Shown in pieces: positions 17,191-26,808 of a stretch of 64,000 nt of DNA (the first letter of the stretch is position 1; the number at the start of each line of letters is the position of its first letter). A program made the position numbers and the translations under genes. Source of the stretch: Pedobacter jeongneungensis (GTDB lineage Bacteria > Bacteroidota > Bacteroidia > Sphingobacteriales > Sphingobacteriaceae); assembly GCF_000633455.1 (NCBI RefSeq), contig NZ_AYMG01000017.1:62001-126000 (forward strand), given 5' to 3'. The notes below the pieces were generated by a model. It was given only the letters and a program-made list of their open reading frames with translations. It was not told the DNA's origin and ran no database searches.

Positions 17191-18335
17191 TTTGATTTAA
17201 ATAGCTTATTAAAATAGGGCTGTAATTTAAATTCGAATAAATATATGGCTATGCTCGTAGTTATCAATATCAAAAGCAGCTTAATTACAAAAGAAATAGT
17301 TTGAATTCCTACAAATAGAACGATTATAGGATAATGTACGAGGTAAAGGCTATAAGAAAACTTACCCATGTGGGCCAGGGGCTTGATTATTTTTGAATAA
17401 ATATACCTAAATAACTTGCCAAAGAAACTGAACATTATAAGCATAAAGAAAGGAAGAAAGATATAACATACCCTGATAAACGGGCTATAATGCTCGTCAT
17501 AAGCTAAAGTAATAGCCGACCCCAACAAGATGATGGCATAAGTCCATAAAAGTAAATTATTTTTAGCCAGAGCCGATTGTTCTCTTTTCCTGATCAGGTA
17601 TAAAAAAAATGGCGAGCTAATGATTGCAAATAAGGTGTATTTTACTGGATCAAGGTAATCGAAGAACAAATGTAATCTCGAAAGCAATGGCAAAGAGAAG
17701 AGAGACAATATAGCAAGATGGGAATTGCTGTATAGCTGCCGAAACTTAACGATATAGAAACCGATTAGCCATATAAAAGATAGCGCAAAAAGAAGAAAAA
17801 AATGAGCCAAAACTTTTGGGTAGACATAGGGCTGAACATTTAAATAAATACAGATCAAACCTAATATAGCCCATAAATAAAGCATATTCTTATTTAGCTT
17901 CTTGTTCCCGATACAAAATAGTCCAAAACAGAGGTAAAAGAAAACTTCGAAAGATAGGCTCCAAATTACGGGATTGCTTTGGTAAAGAGTTATGGAGGTG
18001 TCTAATGTTGCAATTGGCAGAGCGTTGGCTATGAAATGCGTTAGCGAAAAAGGGGTTTTAAAAATCATTCTTTCAATTACAGCTGTCAATATCACACAGC
18101 ATATTAATATAGGGTACAGGCGTAAAACCCTATTTTTGATAAATTCTATTTTCGTTTTTGGCTGATTTTCAAACGACAGGTGGATTACAATCCCCGATAT
18201 AATGAAAAAAACTATTACCGATTCGGTGCCCCAATTAGTGAATAGGTTCGTGAAATGGTTTTTGTATCTAGCCATTTCGGGCACAAGAGAAAAGAGATGG
18301 CAAATAAAGACTGCAATCGCCGCTAGTGCACGCAT
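17187..18335 (-). CDS. Acyltransferase-3 membrane O-acyltransferase
   Basis: This 382-residue protein has about 10 membrane helices and the family start RALAAIAVFICHLFS with the catalytic-type His. A family RNRVLRLYP motif follows (KNRVLRLYPILI). It is an OafA-like enzyme that acetylates or acylates sugars at the inner membrane. The ATG at 18335 leaves only a few residues before the conserved RALAAIAV block; the frame stays open to 18380 without an ATG or TTG, so the true start may be a rarer codon. It is followed by a GT-B gene with a 4-bp overlap. Confidence 0.83.
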   Translation of the reverse strand: MRALAAIAVFICHLFSLVPEMARYKNHFTNLFTNWGTESVIVFFIISGIVIHLSFENQPKTKIEFIKNRVLRLYPILICCVILTAVIERMIFKTPFSLTHFIANALPIATLDTSITLYQSNPVIWSLSFEVFFYLCFGLFCIGNKKLNKNMLYLWAILGLICIYLNVQPYVYPKVLAHFFLLFALSFIWLIGFYIVKFRQLYSNSHLAILSLFSLPLLSRLHLFFDYLDPVKYTLFAIISSPFFLYLIRKREQSALAKNNLLLWTYAIILLGSAITLAYDEHYSPFIRVCYIFLPFFMLIMFSFFGKLFRYIYSKIIKPLAHMGKFSYSLYLVHYPIIVLFVGIQTISFVIKLLLILITTSIAIYLFEFKLQPYFNKLFKSN

Positions 18336-18417
18336 TGCTTCTAAATTATTATTCCTGGTGTTGATAGCTCCGTTTGTTTAATGATAAAGTGGATAGAACA
18401 GTTAGATTGAATTCCAG

Positions 18418-19653
18418 CTATTGCAATGTTTGTTCAACAATAGCCAAAAACTTTTTCTGCTCTATGTTCCAGTTTAAGTTGAACTTTGCACTGTTGCTGG
18501 CTTCGAGTTGCTGGTTTTTAAGTAAGGTATCGTCATCAATATAGGTTTTAAGAACCTGAGCCAGGTGCTGCGGGTCGCCTTTTTTATACGAGGAGCCTGT
18601 TTTTGGGTGCTCCCGAATAAAACTTTCTTGGGCACTGGTATCAGAAACAACTAGGACCAAACCTGCTTGCAGATACGAAAACAGTTTATTGCTCAGTGCC
18701 AAGTCGTTATTTATAGAAAAACTGGGCTCTGTAGCCAAACCAATGTGAAACTGACTGGCAAAACTAAACAAGTCGTCTGGAGCAATTGGCTCGTAAAAGA
18801 AGATTTGGGGTGCTTTGCTGAAATTAATGGCTGATATGATTTGATCCAGTTCAGTTTTAACCTGTATGCTTAACGAGCCCAATAAATGAAGTTCAATCTT
18901 TTCGTTCTCTAATAGTTTTAAGGCATAAATTACGTCTTGTAATCCTCTTGATAGGCCGATATGCTGCGAGAACCAGAATAGCTTTAAAATATTGTAGTCT
19001 TTGTTCGGTATAGTAATGTCGATTTCTTGGACGGGAAAAACATTAAGTATCAGACTAAAAGACAGTTTTGGGAAAATAGACTGGTAGCGTTCGCTAATCA
19101 GTGGACTGCTCGTTGTAAGGTAATCTGCTTTGGGAAAGTACGCTTCTTCTACATATTTGATAAGGCGAAAATTAAAATCCATGTTGTTGGTTTTTGTCTC
19201 ATAGCGATGCAAATCTTCTGCGTCGAAACCACATTTGGCCTTGTATTTTGAAGCTGCTTTTACAGCTGCGGGCAAGGCGGCCAGGTTGTGGGCAATATAG
19301 AGATCTGCCTGTATGCTTTTGGCTATTTTAATTAGTCCGTAGGTACCCCTTGATAAAGCAAAGATCGATGTAATTGCATTGATGCCGATCAGCTTTGCTA
19401 CTTTTTTTGTTGTCTTATGAATTGCTTTTGATAGCCAATAGCTAAACTTCTGCTCGACTGGATCCCCATTTACACGGATGGCTTGCCATTTTTTTGAAGC
19501 TAAGAACTTTTGGTCTAGTGCAGTGCCCCAAGCGTTCCAATACTGATAGATCACAGTTACCGCGTAGCCTGCTTCGGCTAGTGCATCGGCCTCTTTTACC
19601 AGTCTGGGGTTTAAAGAGGGTTGTCCAGAAGTAATCAATAATATTTTTTTCAA
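18418..19653 (-). CDS. GT-B glycosyltransferase
   Basis: This protein is about 411 residues and starts KKILLITSGQPSLNPRLVKEA. TTG 19653, one base after the previous stop, is preferred over the TTG at 19668, which would overlap it. The N-terminal domain has FDAEDLHRYE and the C-terminal domain has LKLFWFSQHIGLSRGLQDV and PSFSINNDLALSNKLFSYLQ. This is the form of glycosyltransferases acting on cell-surface polysaccharides; the sugar is not predictable. Confidence 0.8.
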   Translation of the reverse strand: MKKILLITSGQPSLNPRLVKEADALAEAGYAVTVIYQYWNAWGTALDQKFLASKKWQAIRVNGDPVEQKFSYWLSKAIHKTTKKVAKLIGINAITSIFALSRGTYGLIKIAKSIQADLYIAHNLAALPAAVKAASKYKAKCGFDAEDLHRYETKTNNMDFNFRLIKYVEEAYFPKADYLTTSSPLISERYQSIFPKLSFSLILNVFPVQEIDITIPNKDYNILKLFWFSQHIGLSRGLQDVIYALKLLENEKIELHLLGSLSIQVKTELDQIISAINFSKAPQIFFYEPIAPDDLFSFASQFHIGLATEPSFSINNDLALSNKLFSYLQAGLVLVVSDTSAQESFIREHPKTGSSYKKGDPQHLAQVLKTYIDDDTLLKNQQLEASNSAKFNLNWNIEQKKFLAIVEQTLQ

Positions 19654-19654
19654 C

Positions 19655-20680
19655 CTAGTTGTGGTCAAATAAGGTTAGGTATTCGTTGGCAATAACGGTT
19701 ACATCGAACCTGCTTTCTGCATTTTCTCTGCAATGGCTTCTATCAATAAGTTTTACTTGATCTAACGTCTGTATCATTTCGTCCTTATTGTTTACCACGT
19801 AGCCATTAACTGAATTAATAATTACTTCTGGAGTAGCGCCGGCATTAAATGCAATAACCGGGGTGCCGCAAGCCATAGCTTCGGCCATTACCATACCAAA
19901 GGCTTCTCTCACATTAATGGGAAACAACATGGCCTTTGCAGTGCCGAGGTATTCGTTTTTCTGTTCGTCGTTTACCACACCCACATAGCTGATCTGCTCA
20001 TTGTCTATAAACGGTTTAATTTCTTTATCGAAATATTCTTTTTCGCTTTCCAAAGCCGAAATATTGCCGGCAATAATCAGCTTTTGATTGGTTGCTTTAG
20101 CTACCTGGATGGCAATATGGCAACCTTTTACGCGGTCGAGCCTGCTTAAAAAGATGAGCGGTGCATCTGGGCCAACATTTTTTGCAAGCTTGTATTTTGA
20201 AAAATCAATAGCGTTGTACACCCTCGTCCAATGCCCAATGCTTTTTGCACTAGCCACACAATCATAACTTGGTGCAGTAAATCTTAGGTTTTGATTGGCA
20301 AATTTGTTGATCCCATAGATATTTTTAGCATCTACGGTTCGTCCATAGGTCATGATTTTTTTTACTGGTGCATTTAGTATAGGCATCAGGTAAGCCAGGC
20401 GACCGAAATTATGGATCAGATCGAAGTCTTTTCTCTTTTTGTACAGAAATTTCCAAGCAAAAAGGAGTTCCTTGATTTTTTGAAACTTGGACCTTTTAAG
20501 ATCATTAATACCAAAAGAATGAGCAGTTCCAGAAATTTTTGAACCAGGCCCTGCCAATAAATGAACTGTATGGCCCATTTTTTGGTATTCTTCGGCAAAC
20601 ATGTAGACCAAACGTTCGTGCCCTCCATAAAGAGGTGGAGGCACTGCAATTCCAGGGTCCATAATCAACAAAATCTTCAT
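19655..20680 (-). CDS. GT4 glycosyltransferase
   Basis: This 341-residue retaining GT-B enzyme has an N-terminal glycine-rich loop PPPLYGGHERLVYMFA and the C-terminal motifs LIFLSRLDRVKGCHIAI and EAFGMVMAEAMACGTPV (E-x7-E). Its ATG overlaps the stop of the upstream GT2 gene by 4 bp, so the pair is probably translated together. Confidence 0.88.
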   Translation of the reverse strand: MKILLIMDPGIAVPPPLYGGHERLVYMFAEEYQKMGHTVHLLAGPGSKISGTAHSFGINDLKRSKFQKIKELLFAWKFLYKKRKDFDLIHNFGRLAYLMPILNAPVKKIMTYGRTVDAKNIYGINKFANQNLRFTAPSYDCVASAKSIGHWTRVYNAIDFSKYKLAKNVGPDAPLIFLSRLDRVKGCHIAIQVAKATNQKLIIAGNISALESEKEYFDKEIKPFIDNEQISYVGVVNDEQKNEYLGTAKAMLFPINVREAFGMVMAEAMACGTPVIAFNAGATPEVIINSVNGYVVNNKDEMIQTLDQVKLIDRSHCRENAESRFDVTVIANEYLTLFDHN

Positions 20681-21663
20681 GCTATATTTTTATTTTGCCC
20701 TTTGAAAAAAATCGTTGCCTTCCTTTTGTAGTTCATCATCAATTTGGCAACTTTCCAACCAAAAAGTTCATTGATCAGCTTTATCGAGCCTGGCAAAGGA
20801 ATTTTGATGCTCGGTTTAAGCAATCCCTTTATTTTATGTTCGGCTCTTTTGATCAGGTCGCTATTAAATGGGTAATTATCATAAATAAACAGTTGTAAAA
20901 AGTTTGTACAGCACAGTAGGGCATCTTCTCTTCTGGTTTTTGCCAAGAGGTAATCGGTACTGAGGTCTATAGCCATAAATGCAGATTGCTGTGCCACCCT
21001 GTCTTTTCGGGCAGAAAGCGTATGGCCATGTCCAGATCGATAGTATAAAATAGAATCTGAGCTGAAAATGATGTGTTTAGCAGCCAGCACTATTCTTGTA
21101 AAGAATTCGAGATCGTTGATTAACGAGAGCTTTTCGTTCCAGCCACCTGTTTTTTCTATAATGGATTTAGGAATGAGCCAGAGTGCACATTGCATCATTG
21201 CCGCCCCATTTATCCAGCTTGTGCAGATCCAATCGATAGGATCCATATCCTGCCAGCAGGCTTCTGGATTTAATTTAAAGGTTGTAATGTCGTTGTTGTA
21301 AAAACGGCCCCATTTGGCAGAAGCAATACAGCCAGGGTTTTGCAGAAGCAATTCGACCTGCGCTGCAATCATATTTGGCGAAAGCATATCGTCGGCATCA
21401 AAAAACTTAATGTATGATCCTTTGGATTTCGAAAATCCATGGTTATTGGCTGCACATTGACCTTTGTTTTCTTGTTGCAACACGATTATTTTTTCGCTTT
21501 CGTATTTTTTTGCAATAGCCAAGCTGTTATCGGTACTTCCATCGTTTACTATAATGAGCTCCCAATTTTGATAGGTTTGGTTTACAATACATAAAATGGC
21601 TTCTTCTATGTATTGTGCAGCGTTGTAAAGGGGAATAATTATCGAAACTAAAGGCTTATCCAT
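20677..21663 (-). CDS. GT2 glycosyltransferase
   Basis: This 328-residue GT-A enzyme has VSIIIPLYNAAQYIEEAI, VNDGSTDNS and the DxD-type FFDADDMLSP motif. An EFFTRIV stretch supplies the usual acidic general-base region. It overlaps both neighbours by 4-8 bp in the run of glycosyltransferase genes. Confidence 0.88.
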   Translation of the reverse strand: MDKPLVSIIIPLYNAAQYIEEAILCIVNQTYQNWELIIVNDGSTDNSLAIAKKYESEKIIVLQQENKGQCAANNHGFSKSKGSYIKFFDADDMLSPNMIAAQVELLLQNPGCIASAKWGRFYNNDITTFKLNPEACWQDMDPIDWICTSWINGAAMMQCALWLIPKSIIEKTGGWNEKLSLINDLEFFTRIVLAAKHIIFSSDSILYYRSGHGHTLSARKDRVAQQSAFMAIDLSTDYLLAKTRREDALLCCTNFLQLFIYDNYPFNSDLIKRAEHKIKGLLKPSIKIPLPGSIKLINELFGWKVAKLMMNYKRKATIFFKGQNKNIA

Positions 21664-22606
21664 TGCTTTTTCTGAGTGCGGGTTTAAAAAGCCTGATCAG
21701 TTTCTCCCTCAACCAAAATGCAGCATAGGTATCGAGCATACCCAACACCCTAAAGAGTCTGCCTCCGCTTAATTTTAAGTTTTTGTTAAGCTGCTTTGCC
21801 AATTTCACAGCTTTGCTAACATAAGGCCAATCATTCACCGCCGCAAGTGTTGTGGCCGCCTGAAGCAACATGTCGCTTAATTCTATGGGATAAATATCTC
21901 CAAATTGATCTGCAGTTTTTTTGAGCACATAGTAGCTCGCTTCTGCACATTTCAATTGGTTAGATACCGACATGCTTTGCTGGTATTGATAGTTAATGCA
22001 AGTAATGGTATCGAGGTAATCGAATTTTAAACCATGGGCTGCCAATCTGATGTGAAAAGCCTTGTCTTCGTTATAAAGTACGTTCCTATCAGTGTCAAAT
22101 CCGCCAGCCTCAAGAAAGGACAGACGTTCGTAGAGCCCGAAGTTTACAATTTTGTGTTCTATTGCATATTTCAAGCTATTTTGGCGCATCTCTTCTCTGT
22201 TGTGATTAGCCGTGTCTAGCTGTTGCTTAGAATCGAAATTGATGTAATTGAAATTTAAGATCAGTACCTTAAAATCATTATGGTTATTAGTGAGCCAATG
22301 CTGCATTTCGGCAGTAAAATTGGGCAACAGCTCATCATCGGCATCGTGAAAATGGATCCAATCGGCAGTAGTTATTTCGGCCAATCGGTTTTTTCCGGTA
22401 GAACAGCCTCTATTCACATCGCCGTTAATTATCGTTGCACCCAAAGCCCTAGCTATTTCTTCGGTATTATCTGTACTGCAATCATTGTACACTAAAATTT
22501 CATGGAACGGAATAGTCTGATCGTGAGCTAATTTTAGCAGACGGGGCAGATAATTTGCCGCGTTATAAGCCGGAATGCACAACGCTATGGTTGGTTTATC
22601 CTTCAT
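21656..22606 (-). CDS. GT2 glycosyltransferase
   Basis: This 316-residue GT-A enzyme starts IALCIPAYNAANYLPRLLK, with YNDCSTDNT and the DxD-type HDADDELLP. NEDKAFHIRLA forms the acidic acceptor region. It overlaps the upstream acyltransferase gene by 11 bp and the downstream GT2 by 8 bp. Confidence 0.87.
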   Translation of the reverse strand: MKDKPTIALCIPAYNAANYLPRLLKLAHDQTIPFHEILVYNDCSTDNTEEIARALGATIINGDVNRGCSTGKNRLAEITTADWIHFHDADDELLPNFTAEMQHWLTNNHNDFKVLILNFNYINFDSKQQLDTANHNREEMRQNSLKYAIEHKIVNFGLYERLSFLEAGGFDTDRNVLYNEDKAFHIRLAAHGLKFDYLDTITCINYQYQQSMSVSNQLKCAEASYYVLKKTADQFGDIYPIELSDMLLQAATTLAAVNDWPYVSKAVKLAKQLNKNLKLSGGRLFRVLGMLDTYAAFWLREKLIRLFKPALRKSNG

Positions 22607-23678
22607 TTTTTACAAGCTTCTTCTTTGCCCAGTTAACGGCTGGAAATTCAATAAAACGATAGGAAAGCTTAGCCAAAGCCGATGCTGCTGGAATGCCAAT
22701 AAAAACAAGGATAAGTAACTGTGTCCAATTGTTCATTTGTGGATTTAGCTTTAACAAAACCCACAATATTATCCAAATAACAAGTTCGTGCAGGAGGTAA
22801 AGCGAATAGCTGATTTCGCCCAATTGCTTAAACAGCCTTGTTCTAAATAGGGCAAGCATAATATTGAATGCAAGTTTTGGGTTGATAATTGAAGATAAGA
22901 GCCCAAAAAAGAACAGAAACCAAATGAAAGCTCCAACACCTCCCTTATAAGAAAATAGGGTTGAATACATAAATAATGCAACAGGTACCAGCCATACTGC
23001 CAAACCAAATAATTTTTCTTTGGTCCTTATTACATAGTCAAAAACATAATAGGAAAAAATGCCAACCCAAAACAATGAGAATTTACTCAATAAAAACGCT
23101 CCGTCCCATTCGCCATATCTCGAAGCTAACCTGATAAGTATTATTGATAAAATTAAGGCAAACAAAGGGCCTACTAGCTTTATCCTATTTATAATGCCAA
23201 AAAGAAATGGTGCAATAAGATAAAACTGCCACTCTAATGAAATAGACCATGCCGGATTCAATATAGCACCAGAAGAATTCTTTAACAATGTTGGAGGAAT
23301 TACGCCATGCAACATGGTAACATGTAATCCAATATGCTTGTATAAGTCATTCTCATCATAATTTTTTGGCATAATTCCCAATTGCCCAAGTAGAAGTGCT
23401 GCAATCAAACAAATAATGTACATTGGATAAATGCGCATGAATCTCCTGAATAAGTAAGTACTGAATTTCTCATGCTTACTCGTAATGAGCATACAGATGG
23501 TGAAACCAGAAACAATGATAAAAATGTCGACAGCAGTTTCTCCGTTGAATATGTTTTTTATGGTTTGTTGCTGAAAAAAAGTATCGAAAAATCCGGTAAT
23601 GGCTACGATATGAAAAACGAAAACCCACAACGACAAGAAACCTCTTAGACCTTCGATTTCGATTATCTTATGCTTCAC
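22596..23678 (-). CDS. Acyltransferase-3 membrane O-acyltransferase
   Basis: This 360-residue protein with about 10 membrane helices has the N-terminal motif IEGLRGFLSLWVFVFHIVA with the catalytic-type His, and YLFRRFMRIYPMYI. It is OafA-like. The start is GTG 23678, overlapping the upstream GT4 stop as GTGA. It is the second such enzyme in the locus, suggesting at least two different acyl decorations. Confidence 0.87.
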   Translation of the reverse strand: MKHKIIEIEGLRGFLSLWVFVFHIVAITGFFDTFFQQQTIKNIFNGETAVDIFIIVSGFTICMLITSKHEKFSTYLFRRFMRIYPMYIICLIAALLLGQLGIMPKNYDENDLYKHIGLHVTMLHGVIPPTLLKNSSGAILNPAWSISLEWQFYLIAPFLFGIINRIKLVGPLFALILSIILIRLASRYGEWDGAFLLSKFSLFWVGIFSYYVFDYVIRTKEKLFGLAVWLVPVALFMYSTLFSYKGGVGAFIWFLFFFGLLSSIINPKLAFNIMLALFRTRLFKQLGEISYSLYLLHELVIWIILWVLLKLNPQMNNWTQLLILVFIGIPAASALAKLSYRFIEFPAVNWAKKKLVKNEG

Positions 23679-25012
23679 TTGGTGTATTTTTTTTTGATCC
23701 TGTTCATCAGGTAGGCGCTTAGTTTTTTCAGGCTGATCTGGTCTAACAGCTGTTCCATATAACCTTTTTTTGTTGTAGGGAAATAAGCCGAAGCCAAATA
23801 ATTGTTGAGTTTGGAAACGGTAAATTTCTCCATCACTTCTTGGTAAAACTGCAGATTTAAAGGAATGATTTCGCTCCCAGCTAAATTTTTAATGGTTTGA
23901 TGAGCCTCATTTACCAATTCATCATATTCATTTGCATTGATGTTGCTCATTTTTTCAATGAGCTGGGCTAATGCTTTGCTATCGTTGATACCAAAGGTGA
24001 AACCGTTTTTGCTATTAGCAATCAATTCTGATGCGCCAGCACCAACAGAGCATATTACGGGTGTTCCGTTAGCCATGTATTCGAGCACCGTAAAATTGAA
24101 CATATCCCAAGTAGAAGGAACTATTGCATATTTGGCTTTCTCCTGTAATGTGCTTAGTTCTTTGGTTGGTAAAGGTGCAGTTAGCCTAATTTGTTTCCCC
24201 CAAACCATTGGATAATCTTGAGACAGCTGATTTGCTTTCGATTGGCCTGTACGGTATGCGGTATCTCTTCCTATCCAACGGAACTCCAGTTCTGGACGCT
24301 GTAATTCTTGAAGGGATTTGCAGAGTACATCTGGTCCTTTCCATTGTTGTACCCGGCCGCAGATGATGGCAAAATCTTCTTTTTGGCTAATTGGTCGCTG
24401 GCTGAGTATCATTTCAAATACGGGAGGAATGTATTTGATTTTTGCAACAGGAAGTATGGGTTGCCAAAATTCTGCATTTTGTTTGCTATGCGAAATGAGG
24501 CAATCTGCCTTGGCAAGCAACAAGGTTTCGGTGCTTCTGCAAAAATCGCCAAAAATTGCCTGTTCCAATTCAGGTTCATTGATCTCTATTTGGCCAGAAC
24601 TGCCATGAAGCCTAACAACCAAGGGAGTGGCATGATGTATCGCCCAGGGAATATAGCCCATGGCAAAATCTGTGCATTCTACAATATCATAGCCTTTGCC
24701 TTCTTCTGCCTGTTCCCACATTGCCCATGCTGCGGCAATATTGGATTTGTATTCTGGTATAAAACTGAATTTGTCGAACTTTTGAAGGTAGCTGTTATAT
24801 AAATCAGGCCATAGGTATTCTACTTTAACATTGTTATCCAAATCGAATTTGTCTGTTTTTTGTAGATACCCGCTCCCCACAATCACTTTGACGGACGAAC
24901 AATGAGGCGCAAGCGCCTTAATGTATTGTATATAGTAAGTAGAGATGCCTCCACCACTATGTGGATAGTATTCGGGAAGAACAAATAAGACTCTGGGTTG
25001 CCCTTTGGCCAT
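23675..25012 (-). CDS. GT4 glycosyltransferase
   Basis: This 445-residue GT-B enzyme has LPEYYPHSGGGISTYYIQYIK split around the glycine-rich loop, ECTDFAMGYIPW and the donor-side motifs AIICGRVQQWKGPDVL and FNFTVLEYMANGTPVI. The basic C-terminal tail (MNRIKKKYTK) could touch the membrane. Its ATG overlaps the upstream stop by one base (TAATG). Confidence 0.87.
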   Translation of the reverse strand: MAKGQPRVLFVLPEYYPHSGGGISTYYIQYIKALAPHCSSVKVIVGSGYLQKTDKFDLDNNVKVEYLWPDLYNSYLQKFDKFSFIPEYKSNIAAAWAMWEQAEEGKGYDIVECTDFAMGYIPWAIHHATPLVVRLHGSSGQIEINEPELEQAIFGDFCRSTETLLLAKADCLISHSKQNAEFWQPILPVAKIKYIPPVFEMILSQRPISQKEDFAIICGRVQQWKGPDVLCKSLQELQRPELEFRWIGRDTAYRTGQSKANQLSQDYPMVWGKQIRLTAPLPTKELSTLQEKAKYAIVPSTWDMFNFTVLEYMANGTPVICSVGAGASELIANSKNGFTFGINDSKALAQLIEKMSNINANEYDELVNEAHQTIKNLAGSEIIPLNLQFYQEVMEKFTVSKLNNYLASAYFPTTKKGYMEQLLDQISLKKLSAYLMNRIKKKYTK

Positions 25013-25938
25013 TACAATTGATTAAGGAAAGACTGGTTGATTTGCTGTACCGATCTGGTGCTTTGTAAAAAATCTCGATAAGTAGTTATTTTTTGAAGGT
25101 GTTCGGCCTTATCCCATCCATAAAACAGTTGAATGCTGGATTTGAACAGCGAATCGGGTTTGAGTTCTGTGAACAAGCTTTTGATCTCTTCTGGAAAACA
25201 AGTAGGCGACTGGCCAACAGGTAGGCATCCGGCATAGGCACATTCGTGAAACTTGTAAAATTCTATCTTACATCTTGAAGCGCACAAAAGCATATATTTA
25301 AAATTGGCCAAATTGCTGATAAAGTTATCGCCTACAAATTGATGGCTATAAGGCCGATCGGTAACATCAGGATAGCCTGGGTGTTTTAAAAAATGAAAGA
25401 AAGGCCTGAGAACCGATCTTCTGGTTTTTTTCAATATAGCCGAACGATAGGGGTACACCTCGTAATTGATGGCTCCAGAGATAATTAGTTTGTTTTTTCT
25501 TTTGGCTAAATCTTCTAAGCCTATTTCTCTGCTCGAGTCGTATACATAAGAGGTATAGATAACGGGCTTTTCGCTTAATTTCGAAATAAAATAACCGAGC
25601 TCTTTTGGCTCGTAAACAGAAAATAGCCTTACGTTTTTAAGCTGTACAATTTTGGCCAGCCACTGGTAATAAAAATGGATATGATGTTCAAAATACGGAT
25701 CAACGATTTTGGCAACGAACAAAACCTGCGGATTTGCTACAACAAGCTTGTGGATCACTTCACATTCTGCAGCCGAAATGCGGTTGTCAATTACATAGAC
25801 ATGGTTCTGTTCAAGCTCATTTAGGCCTGCCACCGTTAGGCATGGCCATTGCATCGAAGCAGCATAGGCGGGCCCTGCATCATTGCAGATCAGCTTTTCG
25901 TATGGCAACTCATCAGAAATGATATAACTAATCTGCAT
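25012..25938 (-). CDS. Putative GT-B-like glycosyltransferase
   Basis: This 308-residue protein has no strong family motif. Its C-terminal part contains YKFHECAYAGCLPVG, a donor-site-like pattern (E plus AGCLPV) seen in divergent GT-B enzymes, and the middle has LIISGAINYEVYPYRSAI. The position within a tight run of transferase genes supports a glycosyltransferase role. Two Asp/His-rich stretches in the N-terminal half have no clear meaning. Confidence 0.62.
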   Translation of the reverse strand: MQISYIISDELPYEKLICNDAGPAYAASMQWPCLTVAGLNELEQNHVYVIDNRISAAECEVIHKLVVANPQVLFVAKIVDPYFEHHIHFYYQWLAKIVQLKNVRLFSVYEPKELGYFISKLSEKPVIYTSYVYDSSREIGLEDLAKRKNKLIISGAINYEVYPYRSAILKKTRRSVLRPFFHFLKHPGYPDVTDRPYSHQFVGDNFISNLANFKYMLLCASRCKIEFYKFHECAYAGCLPVGQSPTCFPEEIKSLFTELKPDSLFKSSIQLFYGWDKAEHLQKITTYRDFLQSTRSVQQINQSFLNQL

Positions 25939-26797
25939 TTACTAATTTTAAGAATAGTTTTTTGATAAAATGTAGGTTTATTCGTTGAAATGGTGTTTTG
26001 CGGATGGCAAGCCAAGCATATTTCAATGAAATGCCAAAAGGAGAATTTAATTTGAGCAATGAACGCATCAAATCGTTGAGGTCGGCCCGTTCTCTTTCTT
26101 TAAGCATTTTTTTAGAGACCGCTCCTTTGCAGATAGGCAAGTAGCTTCTCCATTTTTTTACTATTTTGATTTGGTTCTCTATCCAGGTTTTGTTGTTTCC
26201 TCCAAAACTCGAATGCGCAATCAAGATGTCGTAAACTACTACTACTTTGCCTAGTTGGCCCATTGCCAAACTAAAATCTACATCATATCCATGAAAGCCT
26301 TCCAATAGCGCCTCGTCAAAATTGGCTTTTTCCCAATATTTTTTTGTAGTGCCCAACAGCATGCCATCAAGTGTGGCCACTTCGCTTCTTTTTTCTTCAA
26401 GCGGATTGATGTAGTAATGCTGATCAGATCCGTGACTTAGTTTTTGTACCTGGTTAATGCGGTTGCTTTCTAGTACCGGCGAATAAACACCTGATGGATA
26501 GATGGTTTTAACCGTATTGCCCAATATGCCAAGCAAGGCAATGTCGGGTTCTTTTAAATGGCCCAATAAGTATTGATCCCAATTGGGTGTTAAAAATTCA
26601 ATGTCTTCATGTACAAAACAAAGAACATCGAATTTGCTTTTTCTTGCACCTAAATTATAGGCTTGGCAAATGCTGTAATTATTGTTGCTGTTGTCGATGG
26701 CTATTAACTCATATTCACAGCTTGTGGTAGCCTGTAAGCTGTTTTGAAGAAGCGCCAGTTTGGCCTTGCTAATCGAGCATGTAATAACCGAAATCAA
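25928..26797 (-). CDS. Glycosyltransferase, GT-A type
   Basis: This 289-residue protein has the pattern of the small 'glycosyltransferase-like' GT-A family: SVITCSIS at the start, NLGARKSKFDVLCFVHEDIEF with a HED metal site, LDGMLLGTT and FHGYDVDFSLAM, then AHSSFGG. The start is TTG 26797 with no ATG available. It overlaps its downstream neighbour by 11 bp. Confidence 0.8.
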   Translation of the reverse strand: MISVITCSISKAKLALLQNSLQATTSCEYELIAIDNSNNNYSICQAYNLGARKSKFDVLCFVHEDIEFLTPNWDQYLLGHLKEPDIALLGILGNTVKTIYPSGVYSPVLESNRINQVQKLSHGSDQHYYINPLEEKRSEVATLDGMLLGTTKKYWEKANFDEALLEGFHGYDVDFSLAMGQLGKVVVVYDILIAHSSFGGNNKTWIENQIKIVKKWRSYLPICKGAVSKKMLKERERADLNDLMRSLLKLNSPFGISLKYAWLAIRKTPFQRINLHFIKKLFLKLVNAD

Positions 26798-26808
26798 AAT
26801 GTTTAGCG

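Noticed and set aside
24308..24802. Long plus-strand frame inside a GT4 gene
   Set aside because: It is antisense to a well-supported glycosyltransferase gene and encodes nothing recognisable.
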